From the NCBI RefSeq assembly GCF_000190755.2, contig NZ_JH109152.1, forward strand, positions 806,001-870,000: a stretch of DNA of 64,000 nt, read 5' to 3'. Made by a program: the position numbers and the translations under genes. Shown piece after piece: positions 1 to 9,557 of this stretch; position 1 is the stretch's first letter; each line of letters opens with the position of its first letter. The notes beneath the pieces are model-generated. The model made no database searches, was not told the DNA's origin, and saw nothing but the letters and a program-made list of their open reading frames with translations. The DNA is from Methylobacter tundripaludum SV96. GTDB taxonomy: Bacteria; Pseudomonadota; Gammaproteobacteria; Methylococcales; Methylomonadaceae.

Positions 1-951
1 GGCCAGTGAATAGCCGCCTGCAACCAATAGTTCCAGTGCATTGTCGAAACAGGCCGAATCCGATTGTTCTTCGTTGATTAGCGGCCACAATTTGTGCATG
101 TCGTCGCCCAATACGCTGGACGCTATGGAATGGCGACGCGCCGCCATGCCGTTAACATTGCCGCGCAAGGTGTTGATTTCGCCGTTATGGGCGATCAGGC
201 GGAAAGGATGTGCCAGATCCCAGGTCGGGAAAGTGTTGGTGGAAAAACGTTGATGCACTAACGCTAAAGCGCTGACCATGCGTTCATCGCTTAAGTCGGC
301 ATAAAACGCACCGACCTGATCTGCCAGCAACATGCCTTTGTAAACGATGGTGCGTGACGATAAGGACGGGATATAAAAAGAGTGGCCATGATCCAGCTTC
401 AAATCGCGGACGGCGTTTTCAACTTGTTTGCGAATCACAAACAGTTTACGCTCGAAAGCGTCTTGATCGGCGCAGTCTTCGCTGCGTGCAATAAAAATCT
501 GCCGAATAAACGGTTCAACCAGTTTGACTGACTCGCCCAAGGTATGATTATCGACAGGCACATCGCGCCAACCTAATAGTACGAGTTTTTCTTGTGCAAT
601 GATGTCGGTTAGCAATTTCTCGCAAGTGGCTCGATTGGAGGCGTCGCGCGGTAAAAATACCATGCCTGCGGCATAATCGTCTGCTTTCGGAAGGGTGATG
701 CTTATCTTGTCGCACTCTGCGCGCAAAAAAGCATCAGGCATTTGAATCAGAATTCCCGCACCATCGCCCGCATAGATATCGGCGCCAACCGCGCCACGAT
801 GGGTCAGGTTTTTAAGTAATTCCAGACCCTGACGTACGATTTCATGGCTTTTTTGGCCCTTTATATGAACGATAAAACCCACGCCGCATGCATCATGTTC
901 ATTGCGTGGATCATATAAACCCTGTCTGGTCGGTAGCGTACTTTGACTCAT
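1..951 (-). CDS. gltB: Glutamate synthase (NADPH) large subunit, N-terminal part
   Basis: The minus-strand frame from ATG at 951 stays open to the window edge, giving 317 N-terminal residues of a protein that is normally about 1,500 long. It starts MSQSTLPTRQGLYDPRNEHD and continues into ACGVGF, so Cys22 is the expected class-II amidotransferase nucleophile exposed after removal of a short propeptide. NLTHRGAVGAD and AGDGAGILIQ follow, as in GltB; the last visible residues are ELLVAGGYSLA. GltB hydrolyses glutamine and transfers the ammonia to 2-oxoglutarate, with GltD supplying electrons. A GAGGTGA ribosome site precedes the ATG. The FMN, Fe-S and GXGXG domains and gltD would lie outside the window. 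Confidence 0.95.
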   Translation of the reverse strand, partial: MSQSTLPTRQGLYDPRNEHDACGVGFIVHIKGQKSHEIVRQGLELLKNLTHRGAVGADIYAGDGAGILIQMPDAFLRAECDKISITLPKADDYAAGMVFLPRDASNRATCEKLLTDIIAQEKLVLLGWRDVPVDNHTLGESVKLVEPFIRQIFIARSEDCADQDAFERKLFVIRKQVENAVRDLKLDHGHSFYIPSLSSRTIVYKGMLLADQVGAFYADLSDERMVSALALVHQRFSTNTFPTWDLAHPFRLIAHNGEINTLRGNVNGMAARRHSIASSVLGDDMHKLWPLINEEQSDSACFDNALELLVAGGYSLA

Positions 952-1344
952 TGTCACCTCTAAAAAATATTACAAAAGGGTTGTAGTCCTCTAACTTATC
1001 AACCCTCATTGCGCACCTGTTTTGATGCCTGCATCAGAGGCCACGGTACGGCAAAACCAGTTAATTATACGGATGACAGGCGATTCTGTCACGCAGTCTT
1101 TTGTTGTCTGCGCCACTAATCAGTTGGGATATTGTTCGCTGATATAGGCTAGGCGGTGGTCTTTTGTCACGCAGTTGATGGCGGTATTTTGCTTATTCTT
1201 TAAATGGATGTGGTATCTTTCCGCTCTGTTTTAATGATTGATTGTTCTCGTTGAATATTTCTTCTGTTTTTGTAGGCGGACTCTTGTTTCTTTAAGAGTC
1301 GGTGCAATTATTTAAGTCAATTCATATCATATTATTGGTTAATT
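952..1344. other. Divergent intergenic region gltB / ubiF-like
   Basis: This 393-base gap separates two divergently transcribed genes and must hold both promoters, though no strong -35/-10 pair stands out. A perfect 7-bp inverted repeat (GACTCTT, 8-base loop, AAGAGTC) lies at 1279-1300, about 45 bases upstream of the plus-strand gene. It has no T-run, so it is more likely an operator or a leader hairpin than a terminator. No gene was seen. Confidence 0.5.
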
Positions 1345-2562
1345 ATGAAAGAAAATTTTGATGTTGTGGTTGTGGGTGGGGGTATGGTTGGGGCGGCTGT
1401 TGCCTGCGGTCTTGGTGGGAGTTCGTTGAAGGTGGCGGTGATAGAGAGCGCGCCGCCACAGGCTTTTGCTCCTGATCAGCCGCATGATTTAAGGGTTTCT
1501 GCGCTCAGTATTGCATCAAAAAATATACTTGAAACCGTGGGTGCATGGAGCGGCGTTGTTAATCGCAGGCTTTGCCCGTTTCGCAGGATGCGGGTTTGGG
1601 AGACGGCGGGGGATACTGAATTTTGTAGTGACGATATTAACTATCCTGAATTGGGTTTTATCGTTGAAAACAGGGTGACCCAGTTGGCGTTATTGGAGCG
1701 GTTGCAGGATTTTGCCAATGTCGAGCTGATGTGTCCGGCTACCATTAATAAAATTAACTATTCGGCGGGCCAATCACCCGAAGTGGAGCTGGGCGATGGT
1801 CGGATTTTGTCGGCAAAAGTGCTGGTTGCTGCAGATGGCGGCCAATCCAGAGTCAGGCAGGCAGTGGGGTTGGGCGTAACCAGCTGGGATTACAGTCAGC
1901 ATGCACTGGTGATTTATATTGATACGGATTACGGTCAGCAGGATATAACCTGGCAGCGCTTTGTACCCAGCGGACCGCAGGCGTTTTTGCCGTTAACCGG
2001 CCATTACGGGTCTATAGTCTGGTATAACTCGCCGGATGAAGTGGCCCGCTTGAAAACCTTGTTCAGCGAAGATTTGTTGCGCGAATTGACGGCAACTTTT
2101 CCCGATTGTCTGGGTAAGGTTAATGCTATTTTGGGTACGGCAAGCTTTCCATTGAAACGGCAGCACGCGCAAAGCTATGTTAAGCCCGGTGTGGTTTTGG
2201 TTGGCGATGCGGCGCATATGATTAATCCGCTGGCGGGGCAGGGGGTTAATATCGGTTTGCTGGATGCTGCGGCATTGGCCGAGGTGTTGATTGATGCGAG
2301 CAAGCAGGGGCTGGATCCGGGTGATTTGGCGGTTTTAAGGCGCTATGAAAAAATGCGCCGTAATGAAAATCTGAAAATGATGACGGTAATGGATGTTTTT
2401 TATCGAGTGTTCAGTAATCAGGTCCTGCCGGTCAAGTTTTTACGCAATTTGGGCTTGGGCTTGGCCGAGCGCATTTTGCCCGCTAAAAATAAAGTGATGC
2501 GTAGCGCTATGGGGTTGGACGGTAACTTGCCCAAGCTTGCACGGGGTGAGTCGATTATTTAA
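1345..2562 (+). CDS. ubiF: FAD-dependent ubiquinone biosynthesis hydroxylase, UbiF-like (UbiH/UbiF/VisC/COQ6 family)
   Basis: A 405-residue flavoprotein monooxygenase that would hydroxylate the aromatic ring of a ubiquinone precursor in the cytoplasm or at the inner membrane. The N-terminal FAD fingerprint VVVVGGGMVGAAVACGL is at residues 6-22, the DG motif region AADGGQSRVRQ near 163-173, and the GD motif VGDAAHMINPLAGQGVN near 284-300. Several stretches (CPFRRMRVWE, TWQRFVPSGPQAFLPL, MDVFYRVFSN) resemble E. coli UbiF (C6 hydroxylation) more than UbiI or UbiH. Paralogues are hard to separate by eye, so the family is certain and the position specificity is an inference. It stands alone, followed by a PilZ gene. 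Confidence 0.75.
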   Translation: MKENFDVVVVGGGMVGAAVACGLGGSSLKVAVIESAPPQAFAPDQPHDLRVSALSIASKNILETVGAWSGVVNRRLCPFRRMRVWETAGDTEFCSDDINYPELGFIVENRVTQLALLERLQDFANVELMCPATINKINYSAGQSPEVELGDGRILSAKVLVAADGGQSRVRQAVGLGVTSWDYSQHALVIYIDTDYGQQDITWQRFVPSGPQAFLPLTGHYGSIVWYNSPDEVARLKTLFSEDLLRELTATFPDCLGKVNAILGTASFPLKRQHAQSYVKPGVVLVGDAAHMINPLAGQGVNIGLLDAAALAEVLIDASKQGLDPGDLAVLRRYEKMRRNENLKMMTVMDVFYRVFSNQVLPVKFLRNLGLGLAERILPAKNKVMRSAMGLDGNLPKLARGESII

Positions 2563-2706
2563 TCAAGAGGATATTGTTTTGGATGTGCTGCATTTCCGGC
2601 AATATTCTTGATAGTTGACAGGCGGTCAGCCGCATCGGTTGCATTGGAATAAGTAATTTTTTAAACTTGAGTTTTTAAGTGATTTTGATAGTGAGTGTAA
2701 ACGGTT

Positions 2707-3084
2707 ATGGAAAGAAGGCTTTATCAAAGGATTCCAGTACAAGTTTCCGCTATTGTCACTACCGAAGATGGTGTGCGCATTAAGGTGAGTGCAGTAGATG
2801 TATCCAGCGATGGGCTAGGTATCGAATGTAATATCAAGCAACGGAACATGATTACCCCGGGAGGGAGTTTTGTTCGCGACGGTAAGCCGGTATCGGTGTT
2901 TGTCGATCTGGATCTGTCTGAGCGGGATGGTCATCCATCCAAAATAGTCGCGAAATGCCATGTGGCTTTTTCGCGGCGTATATCCAGCGATCAATGTAAA
3001 ATCGGACTGCGTTATGCTGATATTGAGAGTAATGGCCATGAATGGCTTGTTCGGTTTATTGAGAAAAGGCTGGCGCCTAACTAA
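2707..3084 (+). CDS. PilZ domain protein (putative c-di-GMP receptor)
   Basis: A 125-residue single-domain PilZ protein. The two nucleotide-binding signatures are present: an arginine-rich RRLYQR at residues 3-8 (RxxxR) and DVSSDGLGI at about 31-39 (D/NxSxxG). There is no membrane segment or partner domain, so it would act as a free cytoplasmic adaptor that changes shape on binding cyclic di-GMP, typically in motility, pili or exopolysaccharide control. Its target cannot be told from the neighbours, a ubiquinone hydroxylase and glnD (convergent). The family call is firm; ligand binding is inferred from the intact motifs. Confidence 0.85.
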   Translation: MERRLYQRIPVQVSAIVTTEDGVRIKVSAVDVSSDGLGIECNIKQRNMITPGGSFVRDGKPVSVFVDLDLSERDGHPSKIVAKCHVAFSRRISSDQCKIGLRYADIESNGHEWLVRFIEKRLAPN

Positions 3085-3128
3085 GGAAATAATTTGAACA
3101 ACTCGCGCCGTAAGTCTGTAGCGGGAGT

Positions 3129-3162
3129 GCAAGCTTTGCTTGCGTGTGCAGGCAAAGCCTGC
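3129..3162. repeat. Pair of tandem short hairpins
   Basis: Two adjacent 6-bp hairpins with three-base loops: GCAAGC-TTT-GCTTGC at 3129-3143 and GCAGGC-AAA-GCCTGC at 3148-3162. They lie in the convergent gap between the PilZ gene and glnD. The mirrored arrangement looks like a small REP-type palindromic repeat; neither hairpin carries the U-tract of an intrinsic terminator. Confidence 0.55.
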
Positions 3163-3267
3163 GCGCCGGCTATTAGTAGCAACTTTATGTGCGTTCCTAA
3201 GTGGTTGATGCGTTAGGCTTTAGTCTGCCCCTACAGGCGTTGTGTCTTCGCTATATTAAACTCAGTA

Positions 3268-5913
3268 TTAACCTGTAGTACCCAGCATTTTCAAAATTTC
3301 TTCGCGTATTTGTTCCTGTGTGGCAGGGTCTGTGATGGGTTGTGACTGGTTGTCCGTGATGTAAAACATGTCTTCAGCCCGGCTGCCGATGGTGGTTATT
3401 TTTGCGCTGTGCAGATGGATGTCTTTTTTTACAAATGCGCGACCTATTTTTGATAAAAGTCCGGCATGATCCGTGGTGATGAGCTCAATAATCGTATGCC
3501 TGTTTAAAGGGTCGGCGTGAAATTGAATGCTGGTGGGGATGGGAAAATGTTTGGCCTGTCTTGACTGGCGATGAATATTTTTGTGTTTTTTGACTTCGCG
3601 AAGGAGCAGATTATTGCGAAGGGCGGTGCAAATATGCACTTCTCTGAACAGTTCGTTGATGGGTTCTCCCGATTGTTCGAGGACCAAGAAGCTATTCAGC
3701 ACATAGTCATCGGTCGTGGTCATGATCCGGGCGTCAAGAATGGTGAGTCCCAGTTGGTCGAGAGTGGCTGTGCTCAGCGAAAAAATAGCTTCTTCATTTT
3801 TTGTATAGACAAAAACTTCCGCGCTGCCGCGTTGAGTTTGCGGGCGGAGCAGGACCAGAGGCAAGTCATCTTCCCTGGAGGAGGCGATGGCAATGGTATG
3901 CCAGGCTATTTCATCGGCTGAATATCTTAAAAAATAATCATCACCGGCATGCTGCCAGGATTTGAGGATAACCGCTTCGGATATGCCCAGTTTAATAAGT
4001 TCGTCTTTTGCTTCTTTTTTGTTTTCGAGCAGGCGGTCCGCCAGCGCCACGGGATTTTGCAAGCCCCTGTGCAAGGCGCTATAGGTCACCGAGTAAAGCT
4101 CTTTGAGCAGAGCATCTTTCCATGCGTTCCACAGTTCGGGATTGGTGGCGCGAATATCCGCTACGGTCAGCAGGTATAGGTGGTTCAGGTATTCAATGCT
4201 GCCAACGGTCTGGGCAAATTGATGAATGACGTCAGGATCGCTGATGTCTTTTCGTTGTGCAGTCATCGACATGACCAAATGATTGCGAACCAGCCAGCAA
4301 ATCAGGTTGGTATCATGCTGGGAAAGATCGTGCTGAACGCAGAACTCCCTGGCGATTTCTTCGCCAATGGCGGAATGGTCGCCGCTCCTGCCTTTGGCGA
4401 TGTCATGAAATAGACCGGCAAGATACAGTATTTCGGGTTTTGGGATCAGCAGAAAAATATCGTTGCAGAAAGGCAGTTCATCAAGGTGTTTTTCCAAGGC
4501 AAAGCGGCGTAAGTTGCGGATAACAAAAAGCGTGTGTTCGTCCACGGTATATATGTGAAACAAATCATACTGCATGCGGGCGACAATATTGGCAAAGCAA
4601 GGGATGTAGGCGGCTAAAATCCCGTAGCGATTCATGCGCCTTAATTGATCGGTAATGCCTCGCGGTTGACGGAATGCTTCTATGAAAAGACGGTTGGCGT
4701 CTTTGTTCTTGCGAAATGCGTCGTCGATTAAATGCAGGCTTTTACGAATCAAGCGTATGGTTGTTGCCCTGACGCCTTTGATTGATGAATTTTGCTCCAG
4801 AACTAAAAAGAGTTCCAGCAAGGCCAGCGGGTGCCGTTCGAAAAGCGTGTCGTCAATGGCTTCAAGGTAGCCGTTGATGGCGACGAATTTGTCGTTAAGC
4901 GGGATTGATTTGTAAATAACTTCTCCGGAAACGAAGCGCTCATTAAATAATTGCAGCAGCATTTCATTGAGGCGCTCAAGTCCAAGTACCGTTTTAAAAT
5001 AAAACTGCATGAATTGTTCGACATCCTGATTGTATTCCTGATGCTCTGTGCTGAAGCCGAATTGCCGGGCAAGATCGCGTTGATAATCAAAAATAAGTCG
5101 ATCTTCGCATCGGTTGGTTAAAAGATGCAATGCGTAGCGAATTCGCCATAGCACCTCAAGTGCGGCAACCAGCTCGAAATATTCGGATTCGGGCAAGAAG
5201 CCGTATTTAATCAGTTCCTTGAGTGTTGATGAGTTGTAGTGACGCTTGAACACCCAGGCGATAACCTGTCTGTCGCGGAGTCCGCCGGGGCCTTCTTTGA
5301 TGTTGGGTTCGAGATTGTAGGCAGTGTCATGAAATTTGGCATAGCGCTGTCGCTGTTCTTCCATTTTGGCGGCAAAAAACTGATCCGATGGCCAGATCTT
5401 ATCCGGCGTGATTTGTTGATTCAGCGCTTTATGCAGGGCGGTGTTGCCGGTAATCAACCGGTTTTCCATGAGACTGGTGATGATCGTTTGATCACTGATT
5501 GCCGCTTCGACGCACTGTTTGATGGTGCGTACGCTTTGTCCCGGTTTTAAGCCGATATCCCAGAGGAAAGTGAAGAAGTTTGCTAGTGTTTCCTGGTAAG
5601 CGGACGTGTCGTCAGAATCCAGTAAAACGACAATATCGATATCGGAATAAGGGAATAACTCTCTTCTGCCGTAACCGCCAACGGCACACAACATCAGTTG
5701 GCCTGCGTGTTCGCCAAGGAAATGTTGCCAGCAGCAGCTTAAGATTTCATCGATAAAATCGGATTTTTCTTTAAGTAATTTGGAAACCGATTTGTGAGGG
5801 TTGAATTTTTGTCGCAGTTCGGCGTCTTTTTGTTTTAGTAGTTGTTTAAATTGTTGTAGGCTGTCTTTTTCGGCAAAAATTGCGGCATTAATGTTTTTGT
5901 TCAAGGCGGTCAC
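3268..5913 (-). CDS. glnD: Bifunctional [protein-PII] uridylyltransferase / uridylyl-removing enzyme
   Basis: An 881-residue GlnD, the glutamine sensor that uridylylates PII proteins when glutamine is low and removes UMP when it is high. The nucleotidyltransferase signature GGYGRRELFPYSDID is at residues 79-93, the HD-domain motif LFHDIAKGRSGDHS near 500 (uridylyl removal), and two ACT domains fill roughly 690-880 (glutamine binding). The start is GTG at 5913, overlapping the map stop codon by four bases (GTGA), which implies translational coupling. The map-glnD pair divergent to rpsB is a standard gammaproteobacterial order. Length matches the family (about 890). Confidence 0.97.
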   Translation of the reverse strand: MTALNKNINAAIFAEKDSLQQFKQLLKQKDAELRQKFNPHKSVSKLLKEKSDFIDEILSCCWQHFLGEHAGQLMLCAVGGYGRRELFPYSDIDIVVLLDSDDTSAYQETLANFFTFLWDIGLKPGQSVRTIKQCVEAAISDQTIITSLMENRLITGNTALHKALNQQITPDKIWPSDQFFAAKMEEQRQRYAKFHDTAYNLEPNIKEGPGGLRDRQVIAWVFKRHYNSSTLKELIKYGFLPESEYFELVAALEVLWRIRYALHLLTNRCEDRLIFDYQRDLARQFGFSTEHQEYNQDVEQFMQFYFKTVLGLERLNEMLLQLFNERFVSGEVIYKSIPLNDKFVAINGYLEAIDDTLFERHPLALLELFLVLEQNSSIKGVRATTIRLIRKSLHLIDDAFRKNKDANRLFIEAFRQPRGITDQLRRMNRYGILAAYIPCFANIVARMQYDLFHIYTVDEHTLFVIRNLRRFALEKHLDELPFCNDIFLLIPKPEILYLAGLFHDIAKGRSGDHSAIGEEIAREFCVQHDLSQHDTNLICWLVRNHLVMSMTAQRKDISDPDVIHQFAQTVGSIEYLNHLYLLTVADIRATNPELWNAWKDALLKELYSVTYSALHRGLQNPVALADRLLENKKEAKDELIKLGISEAVILKSWQHAGDDYFLRYSADEIAWHTIAIASSREDDLPLVLLRPQTQRGSAEVFVYTKNEEAIFSLSTATLDQLGLTILDARIMTTTDDYVLNSFLVLEQSGEPINELFREVHICTALRNNLLLREVKKHKNIHRQSRQAKHFPIPTSIQFHADPLNRHTIIELITTDHAGLLSKIGRAFVKKDIHLHSAKITTIGSRAEDMFYITDNQSQPITDPATQEQIREEILKMLGTTG

Positions 5914-6674
5914 ATTTCTTCTTGGCGCAAAGTCAGAATTTCATAGCCGCTTTGGGTTACCAAAATGGTGTGTTCCCATTGTGCAGATAGGCTTCGATCT
6001 TTGGTTACTGCGGTCCAGCCGTCGGCCAATACTTTCATGTGTCGTTTGCCTAGATTAATCATGGGTTCAATAGTTAATATCATGCCCGCCTCAAGAACCT
6101 CGCCTTCACCGGCTTTACCGTAATGCAATACTTGCGGTTCTTCATGGAATTTTTTGCCGATGCCGTGGCCGCAAAACTCCCTGACTACGGAATAACGATT
6201 GGATTCTGCGTGTTTTTGTATGACGTGACCAACATCGCCTAATGTGGCCCCCGGTCTTACCTGGTTAATACCCAAAAACATGGCTTCCTGAGTTATTTTA
6301 ACCAGGCGTTTTGCGTGCGGACTGACTTCGCCGACGCAAAACATTTTACTGGTGTCGCCGTGGTAGTCGTCTTTGATGACGGTAATGTCGATATTGACAA
6401 TATCGCCTGATTTAAGTTTTTTATCGCTGGGAATGCCGTGGCAGATCTGCTGGTTAATCGAAGTGCAGATGGATTTTGGAAAGCCGTGATAATTGAGCGG
6501 TGCAGGGATGGCTTGTTGTACGTCAACAATATAGTCGTGGCAAATCTGATTGAGTTCGTCGGTGGTGACGCCGGGAACAACATAGGGTGCAATCATTTCT
6601 AAAACTTCGGCCGCCAGTTTTCCGGCAATCCGCATTTTTTCGATTTCACTTTCGGTTTTAATAGTTATGCTCAT
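5910..6674 (-). CDS. map: Methionine aminopeptidase, type I
   Basis: A 254-residue metalloprotease that removes the initiator methionine from nascent proteins. The five metal ligands are visible: two Asp in DITVIKDDYHGDTSKMF, His in GHGIGKKFHEEP, Glu in LTIEPMI and Glu in WEHTILVT. It has no N-terminal zinc-finger extension, as expected for the bacterial type Ia enzyme (E. coli 264 residues). It is transcribed divergently from rpsB across a 315-base gap and is coupled by a four-base overlap to glnD. The ribosome site before ATG 6674 is weak. Confidence 0.97.
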   Translation of the reverse strand: MSITIKTESEIEKMRIAGKLAAEVLEMIAPYVVPGVTTDELNQICHDYIVDVQQAIPAPLNYHGFPKSICTSINQQICHGIPSDKKLKSGDIVNIDITVIKDDYHGDTSKMFCVGEVSPHAKRLVKITQEAMFLGINQVRPGATLGDVGHVIQKHAESNRYSVVREFCGHGIGKKFHEEPQVLHYGKAGEGEVLEAGMILTIEPMINLGKRHMKVLADGWTAVTKDRSLSAQWEHTILVTQSGYEILTLRQEEM

Positions 6675-6791
6675 AAAAACAGGTACAAGGCTGATAAGAA
6701 TAAGGGTTTAACAAGCGCAAACGATAAGTTTTTTAAGCTTGTGTTTTCTACTTTGCGGCTGTGTGATGAGATTATTTTAACAGAGATCGGC

Positions 6792-6820
6792 TTGTTGTGA
6801 AAAAGTAATTATGGTATAAA
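6792..6820 (+). promoter_or_regulatory. Candidate sigma-70 promoter of rpsB
   Basis: TTGTTG at 6792-6797 and TATAAA at 6815-6820 are separated by 17 bases, a good match to the sigma-70 consensus. It lies about 170 bases upstream of rpsB, leaving room for a structured leader RNA. Confidence 0.6.
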
Positions 6821-6848
6821 GGGAAGTTCGTTTTTGAACTAATACTCA

Positions 6849-6933
6849 CACCTATCGTCACGTTTGGAAGGGTGCCGGTGTAACCTGACCTCGAAAGAGG
6901 AGGGTTGTTACTGGTTTCCAGGCGGGATAGGTG
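6849..6933 (+). promoter_or_regulatory. Structured leader RNA of rpsB (possible S2 autoregulatory element)
   Basis: The rpsB 5' region can fold into a closed domain. CACCTATC at 6849-6856 is perfectly complementary to GATAGGTG at 6926-6933. Inside it, TGGAA/TTCCA and CCGGTGTAACC/GGTTGTTACTGG can pair with wobbles, and CCTC-GAAA-GAGG at 6889-6900 forms a tetraloop hairpin. Ribosomal protein S2 is known to repress the rpsB-tsf operon in gammaproteobacteria through a conserved leader structure; that this is the same element is inferred from its position and folding. Confidence 0.6.
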
Positions 6934-6989
6934 GAGGCGTAACCCAACTCGGAACAGATGTTTCGAATTTTTTATCTTAGGAGAAATTA

Positions 6990-7727
6990 ATGGCAGCAGT
7001 ATCTATGCGTCAAATGCTTGAAGCGGGTGTTCATTTTGGACATCAAACTCGTTATTGGAACCCGAAAATGGCTACGTACCTGTTCGGTTCACGTAACAAG
7101 ATCCATATTATCGATTTGGAAAAAACGCTTCCAATGTTTAATGACGCAATGAATTATCTGGGTCAGATGACAGCAAACAAAGGCACAGTCCTGTTTGTTG
7201 GTACCAAGAAAGCAGCGCGAAAAGTGGTTGCTGAAGAAGCCGCACGCTGCGGCATGCCTTATGTCAACCATCGCTGGTTAGGCGGCATGCTGACAAATTT
7301 CAAAACCATCAAGAAGTCAATCAATCGCCTTAAAGAACTGGAAGCGATGAAAGCTGACGGTACGCTTTATCAACGTTTTGCCAAGAAAGAAGCGTTAGGT
7401 ATGGAACGCGAACTTGAAAAACTGGAGCGCAGTCTGGGTGGAATTAAAGACATGAAAGGCGTTCCTGATGTGATTTTCATTCTGGATGTCGGTTATGAAA
7501 AAAATGCGATCAGTGAAGCTAAAAAATTAGGTATTCCGGTTGTTGGTATTGTAGATTCCAACAATTCACCGGAAAAAATTGATTACATTATTCCTGGTAA
7601 TGATGACTCAATTCGTGCAGTTAAACTGTATTGCGAAAGTGTTTCCGCGGCAGTAATGGAAGCTAAATCGGCAGGTTTGGGATTGTCAGCAAAAGCTGAT
7701 GATTTTGTTGAAGAGGCGGCAGAATAA
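6990..7727 (+). CDS. rpsB: 30S ribosomal protein S2 (uS2)
   Basis: A 245-residue uS2, essential small-subunit protein that binds late in assembly and docks S1. Family segments are clear from the N-terminus ([20 protein letters not shown]), through [12 protein letters not shown] and [13 protein letters not shown], to [11 protein letters not shown]-type sequence ([18 protein letters not shown]). The ribosome site TAGGAGAAATTA precedes ATG 6990. It is the first gene of the rpsB-tsf-pyrH-frr-uppS-cdsA-dxr-rseP run. Expression is probably controlled by the structured leader just upstream. Confidence 0.98.
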   Translation: MAAVSMRQMLEAGVHFGHQTRYWNPKMATYLFGSRNKIHIIDLEKTLPMFNDAMNYLGQMTANKGTVLFVGTKKAARKVVAEEAARCGMPYVNHRWLGGMLTNFKTIKKSINRLKELEAMKADGTLYQRFAKKEALGMERELEKLERSLGGIKDMKGVPDVIFILDVGYEKNAISEAKKLGIPVVGIVDSNNSPEKIDYIIPGNDDSIRAVKLYCESVSAAVMEAKSAGLGLSAKADDFVEEAAE

Positions 7728-7740
7728 GTACGATCTTATC

Positions 7741-7809
7741 TTCACAGGCGTTTCCTGTGAAATGAGTACTTAAAGTTAGGCAAAAACGCCTCCTCACGGG
7801 GGCGTTTTT
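7741..7809 (+). terminator. Two hairpins between rpsB and tsf, the second terminator-like
   Basis: TTCACAGG and CCTGTGAA pair around a five-base loop at 7741-7761. Then AAAAACGCC and GGGGGCGTTTTT form a GC-rich hairpin ending in a T-run at 7782-7809. The second has the form of an intrinsic terminator and may partly attenuate transcription into tsf, since both genes clearly belong to one operon. Confidence 0.7.
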
Positions 7810-7839
7810 ACAGTTATGAATAATGAGGAAAGACAAAGA

Positions 7840-8727
7840 ATGAGTATTACTATTAGTGCAGCAATGGTTAAGGAACTGCGTGAAAGAACTGCCTCCGGTA
7901 TGATGGAGTGCAAAAAAGCATTAGTTGAAGCCAATGGCGACATGGAACTGGCCATTGAAAATATGCGCAAATCCGGTTTAGCCAAGGCCGATAAAAAATC
8001 CGACCGCATTGCTGCTGAAGGCATCATCGGCGCTAAAGTCAGTGATGACGGAAAAACTGTGGCGATTGTTGATGTTAACTGTGAAACTGATTTTGTTGCC
8101 AAAGCGGATGATTTCGTAAATTTCGTCAATAATGTCACAGAAGCTTTGTTGAATTCCGATATTGAAACAGATGAACAACTGTTGGCAATGAAATTGGCTG
8201 ACGGCACGATTGTGGACGAAGTTCGTCGCGGCCTGATTGCCAAGTTGGGCGAAAATATTACTGTCAGACGTTTCCAAAAATACCAGACTGCTACCGGCGG
8301 TACAGCTTGCTATTTACACGGTAAAAAAATCGGCGTGATCGTTGAATTGGCCAAGGCTGATGCTGAATTAGGTAAAGACATCGCCATGCATATTGCAGCA
8401 AGCAAACCGACTTGTGTTTCTGACGAACAAGTGCCTGCAGAACTGATTGAAAAAGAGAAAGAGATTTTCTCGGCTCAAGCTGCAGAAAGCGGAAAACCTG
8501 CGGAAATTATTGAGAAAATGGTTGTAGGCCGGATCAGTAAATTTTTGGCTGAAATCACTTTGTTGGGCCAGCCTTTTATTAAGGACGATAAAGTTACTGT
8601 CGCCAAACTGCTTGCCTCAAAAGGTAACAGTGTTATTCGTTTTGCCCGCCTGGAAGTGGGTGAGGGAATTGAGAAGAAAGAAGAAAACTTTGCCGAAGAG
8701 GTTATGGCACAAGTTAGAGGCAATTAA
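7840..8727 (+). CDS. tsf: Translation elongation factor Ts
   Basis: EF-Ts recycles EF-Tu by exchanging GDP for GTP. ATG 7840 was chosen because GAGGAA lies 9 bases upstream and the protein then begins [17 protein letters not shown], as in the family; an in-frame ATG at 7816 would add eight unlikely residues. The product is 295 residues (E. coli 283). The UBA-like N-terminal motif [14 protein letters not shown] and the core motif [13 protein letters not shown] are intact, followed by the two subdomains and C-terminal module. It follows rpsB after a terminator-like hairpin. Confidence 0.97.
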   Translation: MSITISAAMVKELRERTASGMMECKKALVEANGDMELAIENMRKSGLAKADKKSDRIAAEGIIGAKVSDDGKTVAIVDVNCETDFVAKADDFVNFVNNVTEALLNSDIETDEQLLAMKLADGTIVDEVRRGLIAKLGENITVRRFQKYQTATGGTACYLHGKKIGVIVELAKADAELGKDIAMHIAASKPTCVSDEQVPAELIEKEKEIFSAQAAESGKPAEIIEKMVVGRISKFLAEITLLGQPFIKDDKVTVAKLLASKGNSVIRFARLEVGEGIEKKEENFAEEVMAQVRGN

Positions 8728-8730
8728 TTT

Positions 8731-8778
8731 AGGCGAAAGGCGGAAGATTCAAGGCGAAAAAACCTTGATCTTTCGCCT
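8731..8778 (+). repeat. Long imperfect hairpin between tsf and pyrH
   Basis: AGGCGAAAG at 8731-8739 pairs with CTTTCGCCT at 8770-8778, and TCAAGG (8749-8754) with CCTTGA (8763-8768) inside it. No T-run follows, so it may be an mRNA processing or stabilising structure, or a small palindromic repeat, rather than a terminator. Confidence 0.6.
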
Positions 8779-8825
8779 AACACCTGTTTATTCATCAATG
8801 ATAAATACCAGCCCTGATAATTAAA

Positions 8826-9557
8826 ATGACTAAAACAATTTGCCAGAGAATTTTGCTTAAGTTAAGCGGTGAAGCTTTAATGAGTGAGACCGGTGGTAGT
8901 ATTGATGCGGATATTGTTAAACGTCTTGCAACTGAAATTAAAGAGTTATGCGATGTTGGTCTTCAGGTTGGTTTGGTTATCGGCGGCGGTAATATATTGC
9001 GCGGCGCTGAAAAAGCTTCGGAAGGATTGGATCGAGTAACCAGCGACCAGATGGGGATGCTGGCTACTGTAATAAATGCCCTGGCCATGCAGGATGCTTT
9101 GGAAGCACACGGTCAGCCGGTCAGGGTGATGTCCGCACTGAAAATCAATCAGGTCTGTGAAGATTATATTCGCCGCCGTGCAATCCGGCATTTGGAAAAA
9201 GGCCGGGTTGTTATTTTTGCAGCAGGGACCGGAAATCCTTTTTTCACCACCGATTCGGCAGCCAGTCTTAGGGCCATTGAAATCAATGCCGAATTGATGA
9301 TTAAGGCTACTAAAGTCAAAGGCGTTTATTCCGCCGATCCCCAAAAAGATCCAAATGCAAAATTCTATCCGCGATTAACTTATGATGAAGCGCTGGATCA
9401 GCGTCTCAATGTCATGGACACCACTGCGCTGGTATTATGCCGGGATAACAATGTACCCATGCGGGTGATGAATGTTTTCGAGAAAGGCGCAGTAATGAAA
9501 CTGATGATGGGCGAAGAAATAGGCTCCCTTATTGAACGAGGAACAGATAATGATTAG
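8826..9557 (+). CDS. pyrH: Uridylate kinase (UMP kinase)
   Basis: A 243-residue bacterial UMP kinase of the amino acid kinase fold, making UDP from UMP and ATP in pyrimidine synthesis. Visible motifs are LLKLSGEAL (ATP site), [36 protein letters not shown] (UMP site) and [13 protein letters not shown]. Length matches E. coli PyrH (241). The bacterial enzyme is typically activated by GTP and inhibited by UTP. Its last codons overlap the start of frr by eight bases, so the two are probably translationally coupled. Confidence 0.97.
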   Translation: MTKTICQRILLKLSGEALMSETGGSIDADIVKRLATEIKELCDVGLQVGLVIGGGNILRGAEKASEGLDRVTSDQMGMLATVINALAMQDALEAHGQPVRVMSALKINQVCEDYIRRRAIRHLEKGRVVIFAAGTGNPFFTTDSAASLRAIEINAELMIKATKVKGVYSADPQKDPNAKFYPRLTYDEALDQRLNVMDTTALVLCRDNNVPMRVMNVFEKGAVMKLMMGEEIGSLIERGTDND

